Shown here piece after piece: positions 44,705-52,072 of a stretch of 64,000 bases of DNA. Below the pieces are notes generated by a model, which had not been told where the DNA came from, made no database searches, and saw only the letters and a program-made list of their open reading frames with translations. The stretch lies in NCBI GenBank assembly GCA_910583895.1, contig CAJTYJ010000017.1, forward strand, positions 1-64,000, written 5' to 3'. This DNA is from an uncultured Lachnospiraceae bacterium (GTDB lineage Bacteria > Bacillota > Clostridia > Lachnospirales > Lachnospiraceae). How positions within the stretch are numbered: the stretch's first letter is position 1; each line of letters begins with the position of its first letter. The position numbers and the translations under genes are program-made.

Positions 44705-45776
44705 TGTTTTTCACCTCCATCATCTTGATAAACCGGTCAAACAGATATCCTGAGTCCTGGGGCCCGGGACATGCCTCCGGATGAAACTGCACCGTAAAGA
44801 TATTTTTACCCACATAGGAGAGACCTTCGTTCGTCCCGTCATTGACATTCACAAAGGCGGGAACTGCCACATCCGGATTCAGGCTGTCTGTGTCCACCGC
44901 ATAGCCGTGATTCTGGGAAGTGATGTACACCCGGCCGGTCTCCAGATCTTTGACCGGATGGTTGCCGCCCCGATGTCCGTATTTTAGCCGGTATGTGTCC
45001 GCGCCTGTGGCAAGGGCCATCAGCTGATGACCAAGACAGATGGCAAAGACAGGAAGATTTGTCTCATATAGTCTTCGGATTTCTTGGATGATTTTCCCGC
45101 AGGCCTTGGGATCCCCAGGTCCGTTGGAAAGCATGATGCCATCCGGATGAGAAGCCAGGATCTCCTCAGCGGAAGTAAAAGAAGGATAGACCATGACCTC
45201 ACAGCCACGTTTGTGCAAAGAACGGGCAATGCCACGTTTGGCCCCCAGGTCCAGAAGGGCTACCTTAGGTCCATTGCCAGACAGAACATACGTTCCTTTG
45301 CAGGTAACTTTTGATACTTCGTCTCCTGTTGCGTATGCTTTGAGCTTTTTTAATACTGCTTCCGTCTGATAGTGCTCATCTGTCGTAATCATACCATTCA
45401 TAGTGCCCGATTCTCTTAAAACCCGGGTCAGTGCACGGGTATCAATCCCGCAGATCCCCGGAATATCATACTCAGAAAGGAAGTTCTGGATCGTATCCTC
45501 CGACCGGAAGTTGCTGGGCATCCTGGACAATTCCCGGACGATCAGCCCGTCCACCCAGGGTCTTTCAGACTCCATATCCTCCCGACAGATCCCGTAATTT
45601 CCAATCATCGGATAAGTCATCGCCACCATCTGCCCGGAATAAGAAGGATCCGTCAGGACCTCCAGATAACCGGTCATGGACGTGTTAAATACCATCTCGC
45701 TGACCACTTCCCTGGCCGACCCGATACTCCTGCCGCAAAAAACATGCCCGTCTTCCAGAATAAGAAATGCTTTCAT
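44697..45776 (-). CDS. carA: Carbamoyl phosphate synthase small subunit
   Basis: Glutaminase subunit, 359 residues. Class I amidotransferase nucleophile in FAICLGHQLMA and the His/Glu pair in VQFHPEACPGP. The ATG at 45776 follows AAAGGTGAGAGG and starts MKAFLILEDGHVF, the family N-terminus; the longer frame runs through the promoter/terminator upstream. Transcribed from the promoter at 45891-45919, with a leader of about 110 nt lacking a recognisable PyrR site. Confidence 0.96.
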   Translation of the reverse strand: MKAFLILEDGHVFCGRSIGSAREVVSEMVFNTSMTGYLEVLTDPSYSGQMVAMTYPMIGNYGICREDMESERPWVDGLIVRELSRMPSNFRSEDTIQNFLSEYDIPGICGIDTRALTRVLRESGTMNGMITTDEHYQTEAVLKKLKAYATGDEVSKVTCKGTYVLSGNGPKVALLDLGAKRGIARSLHKRGCEVMVYPSFTSAEEILASHPDGIMLSNGPGDPKACGKIIQEIRRLYETNLPVFAICLGHQLMALATGADTYRLKYGHRGGNHPVKDLETGRVYITSQNHGYAVDTDSLNPDVAVPAFVNVNDGTNEGLSYVGKNIFTVQFHPEACPGPQDSGYLFDRFIKMMEVKNNA

Positions 45777-45890
45777 CCTCTCACCTTTTCCTTTCCTGTC
45801 TTCTGGCCCAAATGGTTTCTCTGTGATTCCATCTGCAACCTTCTTTGGCTGCCCTGCTGCGCACGGCTTAAAGATGCCCAAATTGCAGAT

Positions 45891-45919
45891 ATTATACACA
45901 AAAAGCAGGGGCTTGACAA
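45891..45919 (-). promoter_or_regulatory. carAB promoter embedded in a terminator hairpin
   Basis: Minus-strand TTGTCA (45914-45919), 17-bp spacer, perfect TATAAT (45891-45896). The -35 lies in the loop and the spacer in the 3' stem of the hairpin at 45900-45932. Confidence 0.75.
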
Positions 45920-45932
45920 CCCCTGCCTTTTT
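45900..45932. terminator. Terminator between the pyrE-like gene and carA
   Basis: Stem GCAGGGG/CCCCTGC with A/T-rich flanks giving a T run on both strands. Lies about 65 bp after the pyrE-like stop on the minus strand. Confidence 0.8.
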
Positions 45933-45995
45933 ATTCTGCCAAATTCCATAAAATTTAAATATCTTTCTGATCGGAGATTCCAATCCATCATCCGT

Positions 45996-46637
45996 CTAAA
46001 TTTTACTATACCCGAATCCATTTACAATCGCATCAATTCTCTGACCGGTCTTGCACATCGGACAATCCTTCTCGTCAAAGGACGCATATCCGGTCATGTC
46101 ATCCGCGTTGAAAATGCTGTTGACTTCCACACCATGAGCTTCCTTGACAAAACTGAATATGGAAGCGATTCCCTGCACCTTTCCTCCGTAGTATTCTACA
46201 CTTCGGATTGCCTTCTCCAGCGTCACGCCGGTGGTGATGGATGTGGACAGAATCAGGATGTTCTTATTCTGAACCATGATCTTGGAATTATCCCGGAAGA
46301 TCATCTGACCGTTGATATCCTGCTCCGGAGCCGTGATGTAGATGGTGTTGTGAGCATTGAGACACATAATCCCGCCTCTGGTCAGCTCCTGAGCCAGATA
46401 CGCACCAATCACCTGGCAGCTGTTCAGACAGATAATGGTGTCCACCACCGTATTGTTCTCATATTTTCTTGCCAAAAGCTTTGCTGCTGCCTCTGCCTCA
46501 TTCTGACGGGCCTGAAGTGTTGTCAGATCCACATAATAATTAATATGGGAGTGAGAGGTCACAAAATGCCCCGGAATGACCTTCAGTGCGACTCTGTTGT
46601 CCGCCTGCGAATGAATCTTGAAAATTCGTTTTTCCAT
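45996..46637 (-). CDS. Orotate phosphoribosyltransferase-like protein
   Basis: 213-residue protein with a type I phosphoribosyltransferase fold pattern. The PRPP loop position reads ILILSTSITTGVTLEKA: the two acidic residues that normally precede xxTTG are replaced by Ser/Thr. A C-terminal CPMC pair (DEKDCPMCKTGQ) could bind metal. The location just before carAB suggests pyrimidine metabolism, but a binding or regulatory role is as likely as catalysis. Promoter at 46715-46743; AAGGAGG precedes the start. Confidence 0.75.
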   Translation of the reverse strand: MEKRIFKIHSQADNRVALKVIPGHFVTSHSHINYYVDLTTLQARQNEAEAAAKLLARKYENNTVVDTIICLNSCQVIGAYLAQELTRGGIMCLNAHNTIYITAPEQDINGQMIFRDNSKIMVQNKNILILSTSITTGVTLEKAIRSVEYYGGKVQGIASIFSFVKEAHGVEVNSIFNADDMTGYASFDEKDCPMCKTGQRIDAIVNGFGYSKI

Positions 46638-46665
46638 ACAAGGAATCCTCCTTTATCAGTTATTC

Positions 46666-46694
46666 AGAAGATCGCTGATTCCCACAGATCTTCT
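46666..46694 (-). promoter_or_regulatory. Leader hairpin of the pyrE-like gene
   Basis: AGAAGATC pairs perfectly with GATCTTCT around a 13-nt loop in the 5' leader. No T run. It does not match the PyrR-binding loop consensus I know. Confidence 0.4.
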
Positions 46695-46714
46695 CTCCTG
46701 CTGTCTTTATAGAT

Positions 46715-46743
46715 ATTATACATAATACAGGCAAATTTAGCAA
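46715..46743 (-). promoter_or_regulatory. Promoter of the pyrE-like gene
   Basis: Minus-strand TTGCTA (46738-46743), 17-bp spacer, TATAAT (46715-46720). Confidence 0.65.
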
Positions 46744-46801
46744 ACTTTTTATGCAGATTTTCTAGGATAAATTCGCGTTTTTTTGCAATTTTATGTAAAA
46801 T

Positions 46802-47353
46802 TCAACGCAGCAGGCCGCAAACCAGCACAAAATAATGGGGAAGCCTCCCTTCCTCCATCCATTCCAGCTCAATCCCCATCAGCCGGCTGATCGTCTGCCC
46901 CACATTGCCTCCCAGGGATTCGATGGAATAACGCATCTCTTCTGGAAAAGGACAGGGCTTTCCTTCCCTCCGGCTGCAGTCCTCCCCGCAGCGCATACAG
47001 CTTCCGGCCGACAGGCTGATGCTTCCCGGAATCTTTTGCTCACGAAGAAACAGTTCTTTGGAGAGTTCTTCTTTGACCTTCCACACCGATTTTCGAAAAA
47101 TTTCCTGCTGTTCTTCTTTCGTGCATATTCTGCCCGCATATGCTTCATCAAACAAAATTTTGACCGCCGTCAGATCAAACACCTGATACTGCCTCCAGTA
47201 ATCCACTACGTCAAAATCATAGGGCGGACAGGACCATTTCACATTGTAAGCGGAGCATTCTCTGCAGCACTTTAAAAACGTCTCCACATCCACATACTGG
47301 TCCAGATATTCCTCCACCGATACGCTGGCCTCAAAGCGTTCCGTCTTGTACAT
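46802..47353 (-). CDS. DUF2284 Cys-rich metal-binding protein
   Basis: 183-residue predicted metal-binding protein. Cysteines are grouped as CCREC, VKWSCPPYDFD and CMRCGEDCSRREGKPCPFP, the DUF2284 pattern, consistent with an iron-sulfur or zinc site. Function unknown. GGAGG precedes the ATG. Transcribed away from the biotin operon. Confidence 0.88.
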   Translation of the reverse strand: MYKTERFEASVSVEEYLDQYVDVETFLKCCRECSAYNVKWSCPPYDFDVVDYWRQYQVFDLTAVKILFDEAYAGRICTKEEQQEIFRKSVWKVKEELSKELFLREQKIPGSISLSAGSCMRCGEDCSRREGKPCPFPEEMRYSIESLGGNVGQTISRLMGIELEWMEEGRLPHYFVLVCGLLR

Positions 47354-47430
47354 TCTTTCCCCTCCTTCTACACTTTCATTTTACTATACCGCTTCCTTCT
47401 CTGTCAAAACAGAATCTCCCGCTCCTTCTT

Positions 47431-47474
47431 ATGCTTTGACTCCATAACTGTACTGTCCCATGACTAATCAGCGG
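47431..47474 (+). repeat. Dispersed repeat family 2, copy 1
   Basis: 44-bp sequence identical at 39 of 44 positions, without gaps, to the reverse complement of 51953-51996. It contains TTTGACTCCATAAC and ends AATCAGCGG. Both copies are intergenic. Confidence 0.8.
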
Positions 47475-47677
47475 CATGATTAGCCATGATGTAAACAGTA
47501 ACCTGCTCTGTTCTCCATCCTTCAGCGTTCTGTCTGCATTCCATTCAGATCAATCTTCTTGCCTGAATTTCCATCAGACCGCGCTGCCGGCAGTCTTTGA
47601 TGCCGCCGCATCGTCTCCCTTCTCTGTCCTGTTGATGAAAATTGATTCTTTGGATCTGCCTCAGATCGCATATTTAA

Positions 47678-47708
47678 TTGTTAACTATTGTAAAAAACAA
47701 GTTGACAA
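47678..47708. promoter_or_regulatory. BirA-type biotin operator
   Basis: TTGTTAAC (47678-47685) and GTTGACAA (47701-47708), one mismatch from a perfect inverted repeat, separated by 15 bp. This is the known biotin operator layout of Gram-positive bacteria. Its right half contains the bioY -35 box, so bound BirA-biotin would block the promoter. Confidence 0.85.
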
Positions 47709-47730
47709 TCCATCTGTTTTTTGCTACCAT
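47702..47730 (+). promoter_or_regulatory. Promoter of the biotin operon
   Basis: TTGACA (47702-47707), 17-bp spacer, TACCAT (47725-47730), overlapping the biotin operator. Confidence 0.7.
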
Positions 47731-47776
47731 GCAACTTGAAAACCAGCCAACCAATCACATGGAGTCTGATACAATT

Positions 47777-48328
47777 ATGAAGAAAAAAATCACAACCAAA
47801 GAAATGACCCTCTGTGCCCTGTTCACTGTGCTGACCGCTGTGGGAGCCTTTCTCAAAGTTCCGATCCCGGTCGTCCCCTTTACCCTGCAGATTTTGTTTA
47901 CCATGATGGCGGGACTTCTGCTGGGCGGACGCCTTGGAGCATGCAGCGTGGCCCTTTATGCGGTTCTTGGACTGATTGGGCTTCCCATCTTCGCGGAGGG
48001 CGGCGGTTTCTGGTATTTGTTAAAGCCCAGTTTTGGATATATTATCGGCTTTATCGCCGGAAGCTATGTGACAGGGCGAATGACGGAAGGCCTAAAGCAG
48101 TTTACTTTCGGGAAAGTTCTGATTGCCAACCTTACCGGACTTGCGGTTGTCTATGGAATGGGAATGGTATATTATTATCTCATCAGCAACTTTGTGATCG
48201 ATACACCAATCGGACTCTGGCCGTTATTTCTCTATTGCTTTCTGCTGGTGGTTCCCGGGGATCTGTGCCTCTGCGTGCTGGCAGCGGGACTGGCAAAGCG
48301 GCTGAAACCGGTGGTTGCGAATCTGTAA
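47777..48328 (+). CDS. bioY: Biotin transporter BioY
   Basis: Substrate-binding membrane subunit for biotin uptake (ECF type), 183 residues with about six helices. Family features: PIPVVPFTLQILFTMMAGLLLGGRLGA, GLIGLPIFAEGGG and GFIAGSYVTGR. The ATG at 47777 (MKKKITTKEM) is chosen because it lies downstream of the operator and promoter. No dedicated ECF ATPase is nearby, so it would use shared EcfAT or act alone. Confidence 0.95.
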   Translation: MKKKITTKEMTLCALFTVLTAVGAFLKVPIPVVPFTLQILFTMMAGLLLGGRLGACSVALYAVLGLIGLPIFAEGGGFWYLLKPSFGYIIGFIAGSYVTGRMTEGLKQFTFGKVLIANLTGLAVVYGMGMVYYYLISNFVIDTPIGLWPLFLYCFLLVVPGDLCLCVLAAGLAKRLKPVVANL

Positions 48329-48341
48329 TGTTAGGCAGAAA

Positions 48342-48365
48342 ATCCTTCCAGACACCTGGAAGGAT
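48342..48365 (+). repeat. Hairpin between bioY and bioB (repeat family 1 fragment)
   Basis: Perfect 10-bp stem ATCCTTCCAG/CTGGAAGGAT with loop ACAC, 13 nt after the bioY stop. The left arm is part of a 16-mer (48336-48351) also present at 35-50. No T run, so read-through to bioB is expected. Confidence 0.65.
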
Positions 48366-48399
48366 GAGGATGGATGCGGAACACTAATAGGATAAAAAT

Positions 48400-48417
48400 T
48401 ATAAACTGGAGTTTATA
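48400..48417 (+). promoter_or_regulatory. Palindrome around the bioB ribosome binding site
   Basis: TATAAACT-GG-AGTTTATA is symmetrical around the GGAG Shine-Dalgarno sequence 12 bp before the bioB ATG. It could present the site in a small hairpin loop or be an operator; either is speculative. Confidence 0.35.
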
Positions 48418-48419
48418 TT

Positions 48420-49394
48420 ATGAGCATGGTAAAGGAATTAAAAAAGAAACTGCTGGACGGCGGACAGATTGACAAAGCCGAAGCACTTTTGTTGTCCCGG
48501 GAACCTCTTGAGGAACTGACAAAAGCGGCAGATGAGATTCGCAGGAAATTCTGCGGCAACGGATTTGATCTGTGTACGATCGTCAACGGAAAATGCGGAA
48601 GATGTTCCGAGGACTGTAAATATTGTGCTCAGAGCGCACATTATCACACAGCCTGTGAGGAGAGCTATCCGCTTCTGAATACGGAAATCTTACTGGAAGG
48701 TGCAAAGCGCAACGAAGCTCAGGGGGTACTTCGGTATTCCATCGTCACATCGGGAAGGGCTCTGTCCGACCGGGAAGTGGATCAGGTCTGCGAAAGTATC
48801 CGTGTCATCCGAAGAGAAACTTCGATCCAGGTCTGCGTGTCTTTCGGGCTTTTAAAAGAAGCACAGTTCCAAAAAATACGGGAAGCCGGAGCTTCCCGGG
48901 TACACTGCAATCTGGAATCCTCCGCCCGGTATTTTAAAAAGATCTGTACCACCCATACTTACGAGGAAAAGATCGAAACCTTAAAAGCCGCCCGACGGGC
49001 CGGACTCTCCATTTGTTCCGGAGGGATCCTTGGCCTGGGTGAAACCATGGAAGATCGGATTGACATGGTTTTGACAGCCCGGAGCCTGGGCGTCAAATCC
49101 GTCCCCATGAATCTTTTAAATCCGATCCCCGGCACCCCCTGCGAGCATCACACGCCCCTCTCCAATGAGGAAGCCTGCCGCTGCGCTGCCCTTTTCCGTT
49201 TTCTGATTCCGGATGCCTCCATCCGGCTGGCCGGAGGACGGGGGCAAGTCGGTGACAAGGGGGAAGCCTGTTTTCGAAGCGGAGCCAACGCCGCCATTTC
49301 CGGAGATATGCTGACCACTGCCGGCATCACCGTGGAAACCGACCGTAAGCTGATCAAAGATTTAGGATTTGAGGTGAGATTATACCATGGCTAA
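48420..49394 (+). CDS. bioB: Biotin synthase
   Basis: Radical SAM enzyme of 324 residues that inserts sulfur into dethiobiotin. The iron-sulfur Cys motif CGRCSEDCKYCAQS, NLESSARYF and SICSGGILGLGE are BioB-specific. Overlaps bioD by 8 nt. GGAG precedes the start. Confidence 0.96.
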   Translation: MSMVKELKKKLLDGGQIDKAEALLLSREPLEELTKAADEIRRKFCGNGFDLCTIVNGKCGRCSEDCKYCAQSAHYHTACEESYPLLNTEILLEGAKRNEAQGVLRYSIVTSGRALSDREVDQVCESIRVIRRETSIQVCVSFGLLKEAQFQKIREAGASRVHCNLESSARYFKKICTTHTYEEKIETLKAARRAGLSICSGGILGLGETMEDRIDMVLTARSLGVKSVPMNLLNPIPGTPCEHHTPLSNEEACRCAALFRFLIPDASIRLAGGRGQVGDKGEACFRSGANAAISGDMLTTAGITVETDRKLIKDLGFEVRLYHG

Positions 49395-50106
49395 AGCACT
49401 GTTTCTCACAGGAACCGGAACAGATGTGGGAAAAACTTTTGTGACCGGACTGATTCTGAAAAAATTAAAAGACAGCGGAAAAAATGCTGCCTACTACAAG
49501 GCCGCCATGAGCGGCAACGAACGGCGTCCGGATAAAAGTCTGCTCCCCGCAGATGCCTGGCATGTCAAGACCGTCTCCGGTATCGGACAGCCTCTTTCCT
49601 CCATGTGTCCCTACGTCTATGAAACTGCCGTTTCCCCCCACCTGGCCTCCCGCCTGGAAGGAAATCCGGTACGGATGGATGTGGTCCGGGAAGGATTTGC
49701 GCAGGTTTGCGCCCGGTATGATTATGTAACTGTGGAAGGCAGCGGCGGCATTCTCTGCCCGATCTGTTTTGATGAGGCTGAGCTCTGGCTGGAGGATATC
49801 ATTCAGACGCTGGATCTCTCCTGTCTGATCGTGGCGGATGCCGGTCTTGGCACCATCAACAGCGTCGTCTTGACCGCCGAGTATCTCAAAGCAAAAAAAA
49901 TCCCGGTAAAAGGAATTCTGTTCAACCGGTTTCACCCAGGCAACGTGATGGAAGAAGACAACCTGCGTATGTGTGAACACCGAACCGGACTGAAAGTCCT
50001 GGCCTGCATCCAGGACGGCGATGCCGAACTTTCCATGGACGCAGATATGCTGGCATCCCTTTACGAGCCTGTCACTGTGCTCCATGATAACGGAGGTGCA
50101 AAATGA
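49387..50106 (+). CDS. bioD: Dethiobiotin synthase
   Basis: ATP-dependent carboxylase of 239 residues closing the ureido ring. P-loop GTGTDVGKTFVTG, substrate Lys in YYKAAMSG, and VEGSGGILCPI are typical. Overlaps bioA by 4 nt. Confidence 0.96.
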   Translation: MAKALFLTGTGTDVGKTFVTGLILKKLKDSGKNAAYYKAAMSGNERRPDKSLLPADAWHVKTVSGIGQPLSSMCPYVYETAVSPHLASRLEGNPVRMDVVREGFAQVCARYDYVTVEGSGGILCPICFDEAELWLEDIIQTLDLSCLIVADAGLGTINSVVLTAEYLKAKKIPVKGILFNRFHPGNVMEEDNLRMCEHRTGLKVLACIQDGDAELSMDADMLASLYEPVTVLHDNGGAK

Positions 50107-51302
50107 TCTGGTATCCTTACCAACAAATGAAAACCATGAAAGATCCCTATCACATCACAGACGCAGAAGGAGTCTGGCTTTATACCAGGGAAAACCGGAT
50201 GATTGATTCGGTCTCTTCCTGGTGGAGTGTGATCCACGGCTACAAACATCCGGTGCTGAGAGAAGCCATCAAGTCCCAGGCCGACCGCTTTTCCCATGTC
50301 ATGCTGGGAGGTCTGACTCACGAACCGGTGCAGCAGCTTTCCCAAAAGCTGGAAGACTGGCTTCCTGGCGATCTTGATTACTGCTTTTTCTCAGACTCCG
50401 GCAGTGTTGCAGTGGAGGTCGCCCTGAAAATGGCGCTTCAATATTATGTAAATCAAGGGCAGCTGCAGCGAACCAAAGTGTTGTCCCTGACCCACGCCTA
50501 CCACGGGGACACCTTCAAAACCATGGAGGTGGGAGATGACGAAGACTACCATTTTATCCTGGAAGCCTATGGTCCCAACCCCAACGTGATCCACATCCCC
50601 ACTGAAATTCCGGCGCTGGAAAAAGCATTTGAGCTCTGCCACGAAGAATTAAACTGTCTGATTGTGGAACCGCTTCTGCAGGGAGCCGGCGGTATGCGCA
50701 TGTATGACCTTTCCTTTCTGCAAAGAGCACGAAAGCTGTGCGACCAGTACAAGGTCCTGCTGATCTTTGACGAAGTGGCTACCGGCTTCGGACGCACCGG
50801 CAACCGGTTCGCAGCAGATCTGGTGCTTCCGGACATTCTGGTTCTTGGAAAAGCCCTGACCGGCGGCTACATCGGCCACGCCGTCACCGTAGCAAACAAA
50901 AAAGTCTACGAAGGATTTTATGGGGAAGACTCGGACAAGGCACTGATGCACGGCCCCACTTTTATGGGCAATGCACTGGCCTGCAGCGTGGCGCTAAAGT
51001 CAATTGAACTGTTTGAACAGGAAGACTATCTGTCGAAAATCCGCCGGATTGAAGCCGTCACCCGAAGAGAAATGGATGGTTTTACAGACCCGCGGATCAA
51101 GGAAATCCGCATCATGGGCGGATGCATCTGCATCGAGGTTCTGGATCCGGCCATCCTTGCAGGCTATCAGCAGTTTGCCTGCAGGCGGGGCGTTTTCAGC
51201 CGCCCGTTCTTAAATTACCTGTACGCCATGGTTCCTTATGTGATCACAGAAGAAGAACTGATCCAGGTGCTCTCTGTGATGAAAGCCTGGTTTCGCAGAT
51301 AA
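50103..51302 (+). CDS. bioA: Adenosylmethionine-8-amino-7-oxononanoate aminotransferase
   Basis: PLP enzyme forming diaminopelargonate. 399 residues, a little short for BioA (about 420-460). SSWWSVIHGYKHP near the N-terminus, LIFDEVATGFGRTG and the PLP lysine region LGKALTGGYIGHAVT are present. Last gene of the operon, ahead of a strong terminator. No bioF, bioW or bioC/H gene is in the operon. Confidence 0.94.
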   Translation: MIWYPYQQMKTMKDPYHITDAEGVWLYTRENRMIDSVSSWWSVIHGYKHPVLREAIKSQADRFSHVMLGGLTHEPVQQLSQKLEDWLPGDLDYCFFSDSGSVAVEVALKMALQYYVNQGQLQRTKVLSLTHAYHGDTFKTMEVGDDEDYHFILEAYGPNPNVIHIPTEIPALEKAFELCHEELNCLIVEPLLQGAGGMRMYDLSFLQRARKLCDQYKVLLIFDEVATGFGRTGNRFAADLVLPDILVLGKALTGGYIGHAVTVANKKVYEGFYGEDSDKALMHGPTFMGNALACSVALKSIELFEQEDYLSKIRRIEAVTRREMDGFTDPRIKEIRIMGGCICIEVLDPAILAGYQQFACRRGVFSRPFLNYLYAMVPYVITEEELIQVLSVMKAWFRR

Positions 51303-51327
51303 ATTTCTCATCCAGAACACCAAGTCT

Positions 51328-51367
51328 ATGGGGCTGTCCTGAAAACGTCATTCAGCGACAGCCCCAT
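51328..51367. terminator. Bidirectional terminator after bioA
   Basis: Perfect 11-bp stem ATGGGGCTGTC/GACAGCCCCAT with an inner CTGAA/TTCAG stem, placed between the convergent bioA and UPF0303 genes. No long T run on either strand. Confidence 0.8.
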
Positions 51368-51386
51368 AAACAGGCATCTTTCTTTA

Positions 51387-51884
51387 CTAAAAGCTAACCG
51401 GCAGCCGCGGGATTCCATCAATCCGCAGATACTGGCTCATACAGGCCGACGCGAACTCGTGATCCGCCATATGATCCAGACCGGACACCAGCACGCTTCC
51501 GATTACCCCGGCGCCCGCCACCCGGATGGGGAACCCGCCGCCTCTGGCCACATATTCCTGCTCATTCAGACCGCGGGACTGCAGCGTCTCCTGATTTTTC
51601 TTCAGAAGCATAAACAGCCGGAGGCTGCTCATCTCCATGGTTCGAACCGTGTTGTGTTTTCTTGTCATCCACTGTTCGTTGTTATAATTGGTTCCCTTAA
51701 ATCCGTACTGAAACAGGGTATACCCATTGTTCAGCCGGATGCTGATTGCCACCGGCAGATGATTTCTTGCCGCCTCGGCCACCATCAGACTGCCCAGCTC
51801 CCAGGCATCTTCATTGGTAAAATGGGAAAATTGGAGGATCTCCTCCTGCATTGCCAGTATTCTGATCGATTCTTCCAACATCAT
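51387..51884 (-). CDS. UPF0303 / heme-degrading-domain-like protein
   Basis: 165-residue protein of the GlcG/HbpS-like fold, UPF0303 group. Recognisable segments are VAISIRLNNGYTLFQYGFKGTN, WMTRKHNTVRTMEMSSLRL and the C-terminal ARGGGFPIRVAGAGVIGSVLVSGL. The biochemical role of UPF0303 is not settled. The start is one of two adjacent ATG codons. Own promoter at 51918-51946. Confidence 0.88.
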   Translation of the reverse strand: MMLEESIRILAMQEEILQFSHFTNEDAWELGSLMVAEAARNHLPVAISIRLNNGYTLFQYGFKGTNYNNEQWMTRKHNTVRTMEMSSLRLFMLLKKNQETLQSRGLNEQEYVARGGGFPIRVAGAGVIGSVLVSGLDHMADHEFASACMSQYLRIDGIPRLPVSF

Positions 51885-51917
51885 ACGCGAATTCCTCCTG
51901 CTGATTGATTTGTTCTA

Positions 51918-51946
51918 AGTATAACACTTTCCAGAGCAAAATACAA
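51918..51946 (-). promoter_or_regulatory. Promoter of the UPF0303 gene
   Basis: Minus-strand TTGTAT (51941-51946), 17-bp spacer, TATACT (51918-51923), directly downstream of repeat family 2 copy 2. Confidence 0.6.
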
Positions 51947-51952
51947 ACCACT

Positions 51953-51996
51953 CCGCTGATTCGTCATAGGCCAGTACCGTTATGGAGTCAAAACAT
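51953..51996 (-). repeat. Dispersed repeat family 2, copy 2
   Basis: Reverse complement matches 47431-47474 at 39 of 44 positions. The five differences are scattered, so this is a diverged repeat and not a recent duplication. It follows the mutase hairpins and touches the UPF0303 promoter. Confidence 0.8.
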
Positions 51997-52068
51997 ATGC
52001 CCCATCGCCGCAGGCGATTTCCAATGGGCATATGCGGTTACGTTCACAGGGTACCTGCGAACCGTAAC
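51994..52068 (-). terminator. Two tandem hairpins after the phospho-sugar mutase
   Basis: First hairpin 52037-52068 (GTTACG...CGTAAC type, imperfect); second hairpin 51994-52034 with CATATGCCC...GGGCATATG outer arms and ATCGCC/GGCGAT inner arms, followed on the minus strand by TTTT. The second is the likely terminator. Confidence 0.7.
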
Positions 52069-52072
52069 GACT

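Larger units (their letters stand above)
47354..47776. other. Divergent intergenic region DUF2284/bioY
   Basis: 423 bp without a convincing gene. It holds repeat family 2 (47431-47474), a short inverted repeat CTAATCA/TGATTAG (47464-47470, 47477-47483), the biotin operator (47678-47708) and the bioY promoter. The stretch 47490-47670 shows nothing I can identify. Confidence 0.6.

Noticed and set aside
45777..45890. PyrR-binding attenuator in the carA leader
   Set aside because: No anti-antiterminator loop consensus and no terminator between the promoter and carA.
45744..46712. 322-residue plus-strand open frame
   Set aside because: Covers the carA leader and the pyrE-like gene in antisense; no family features.
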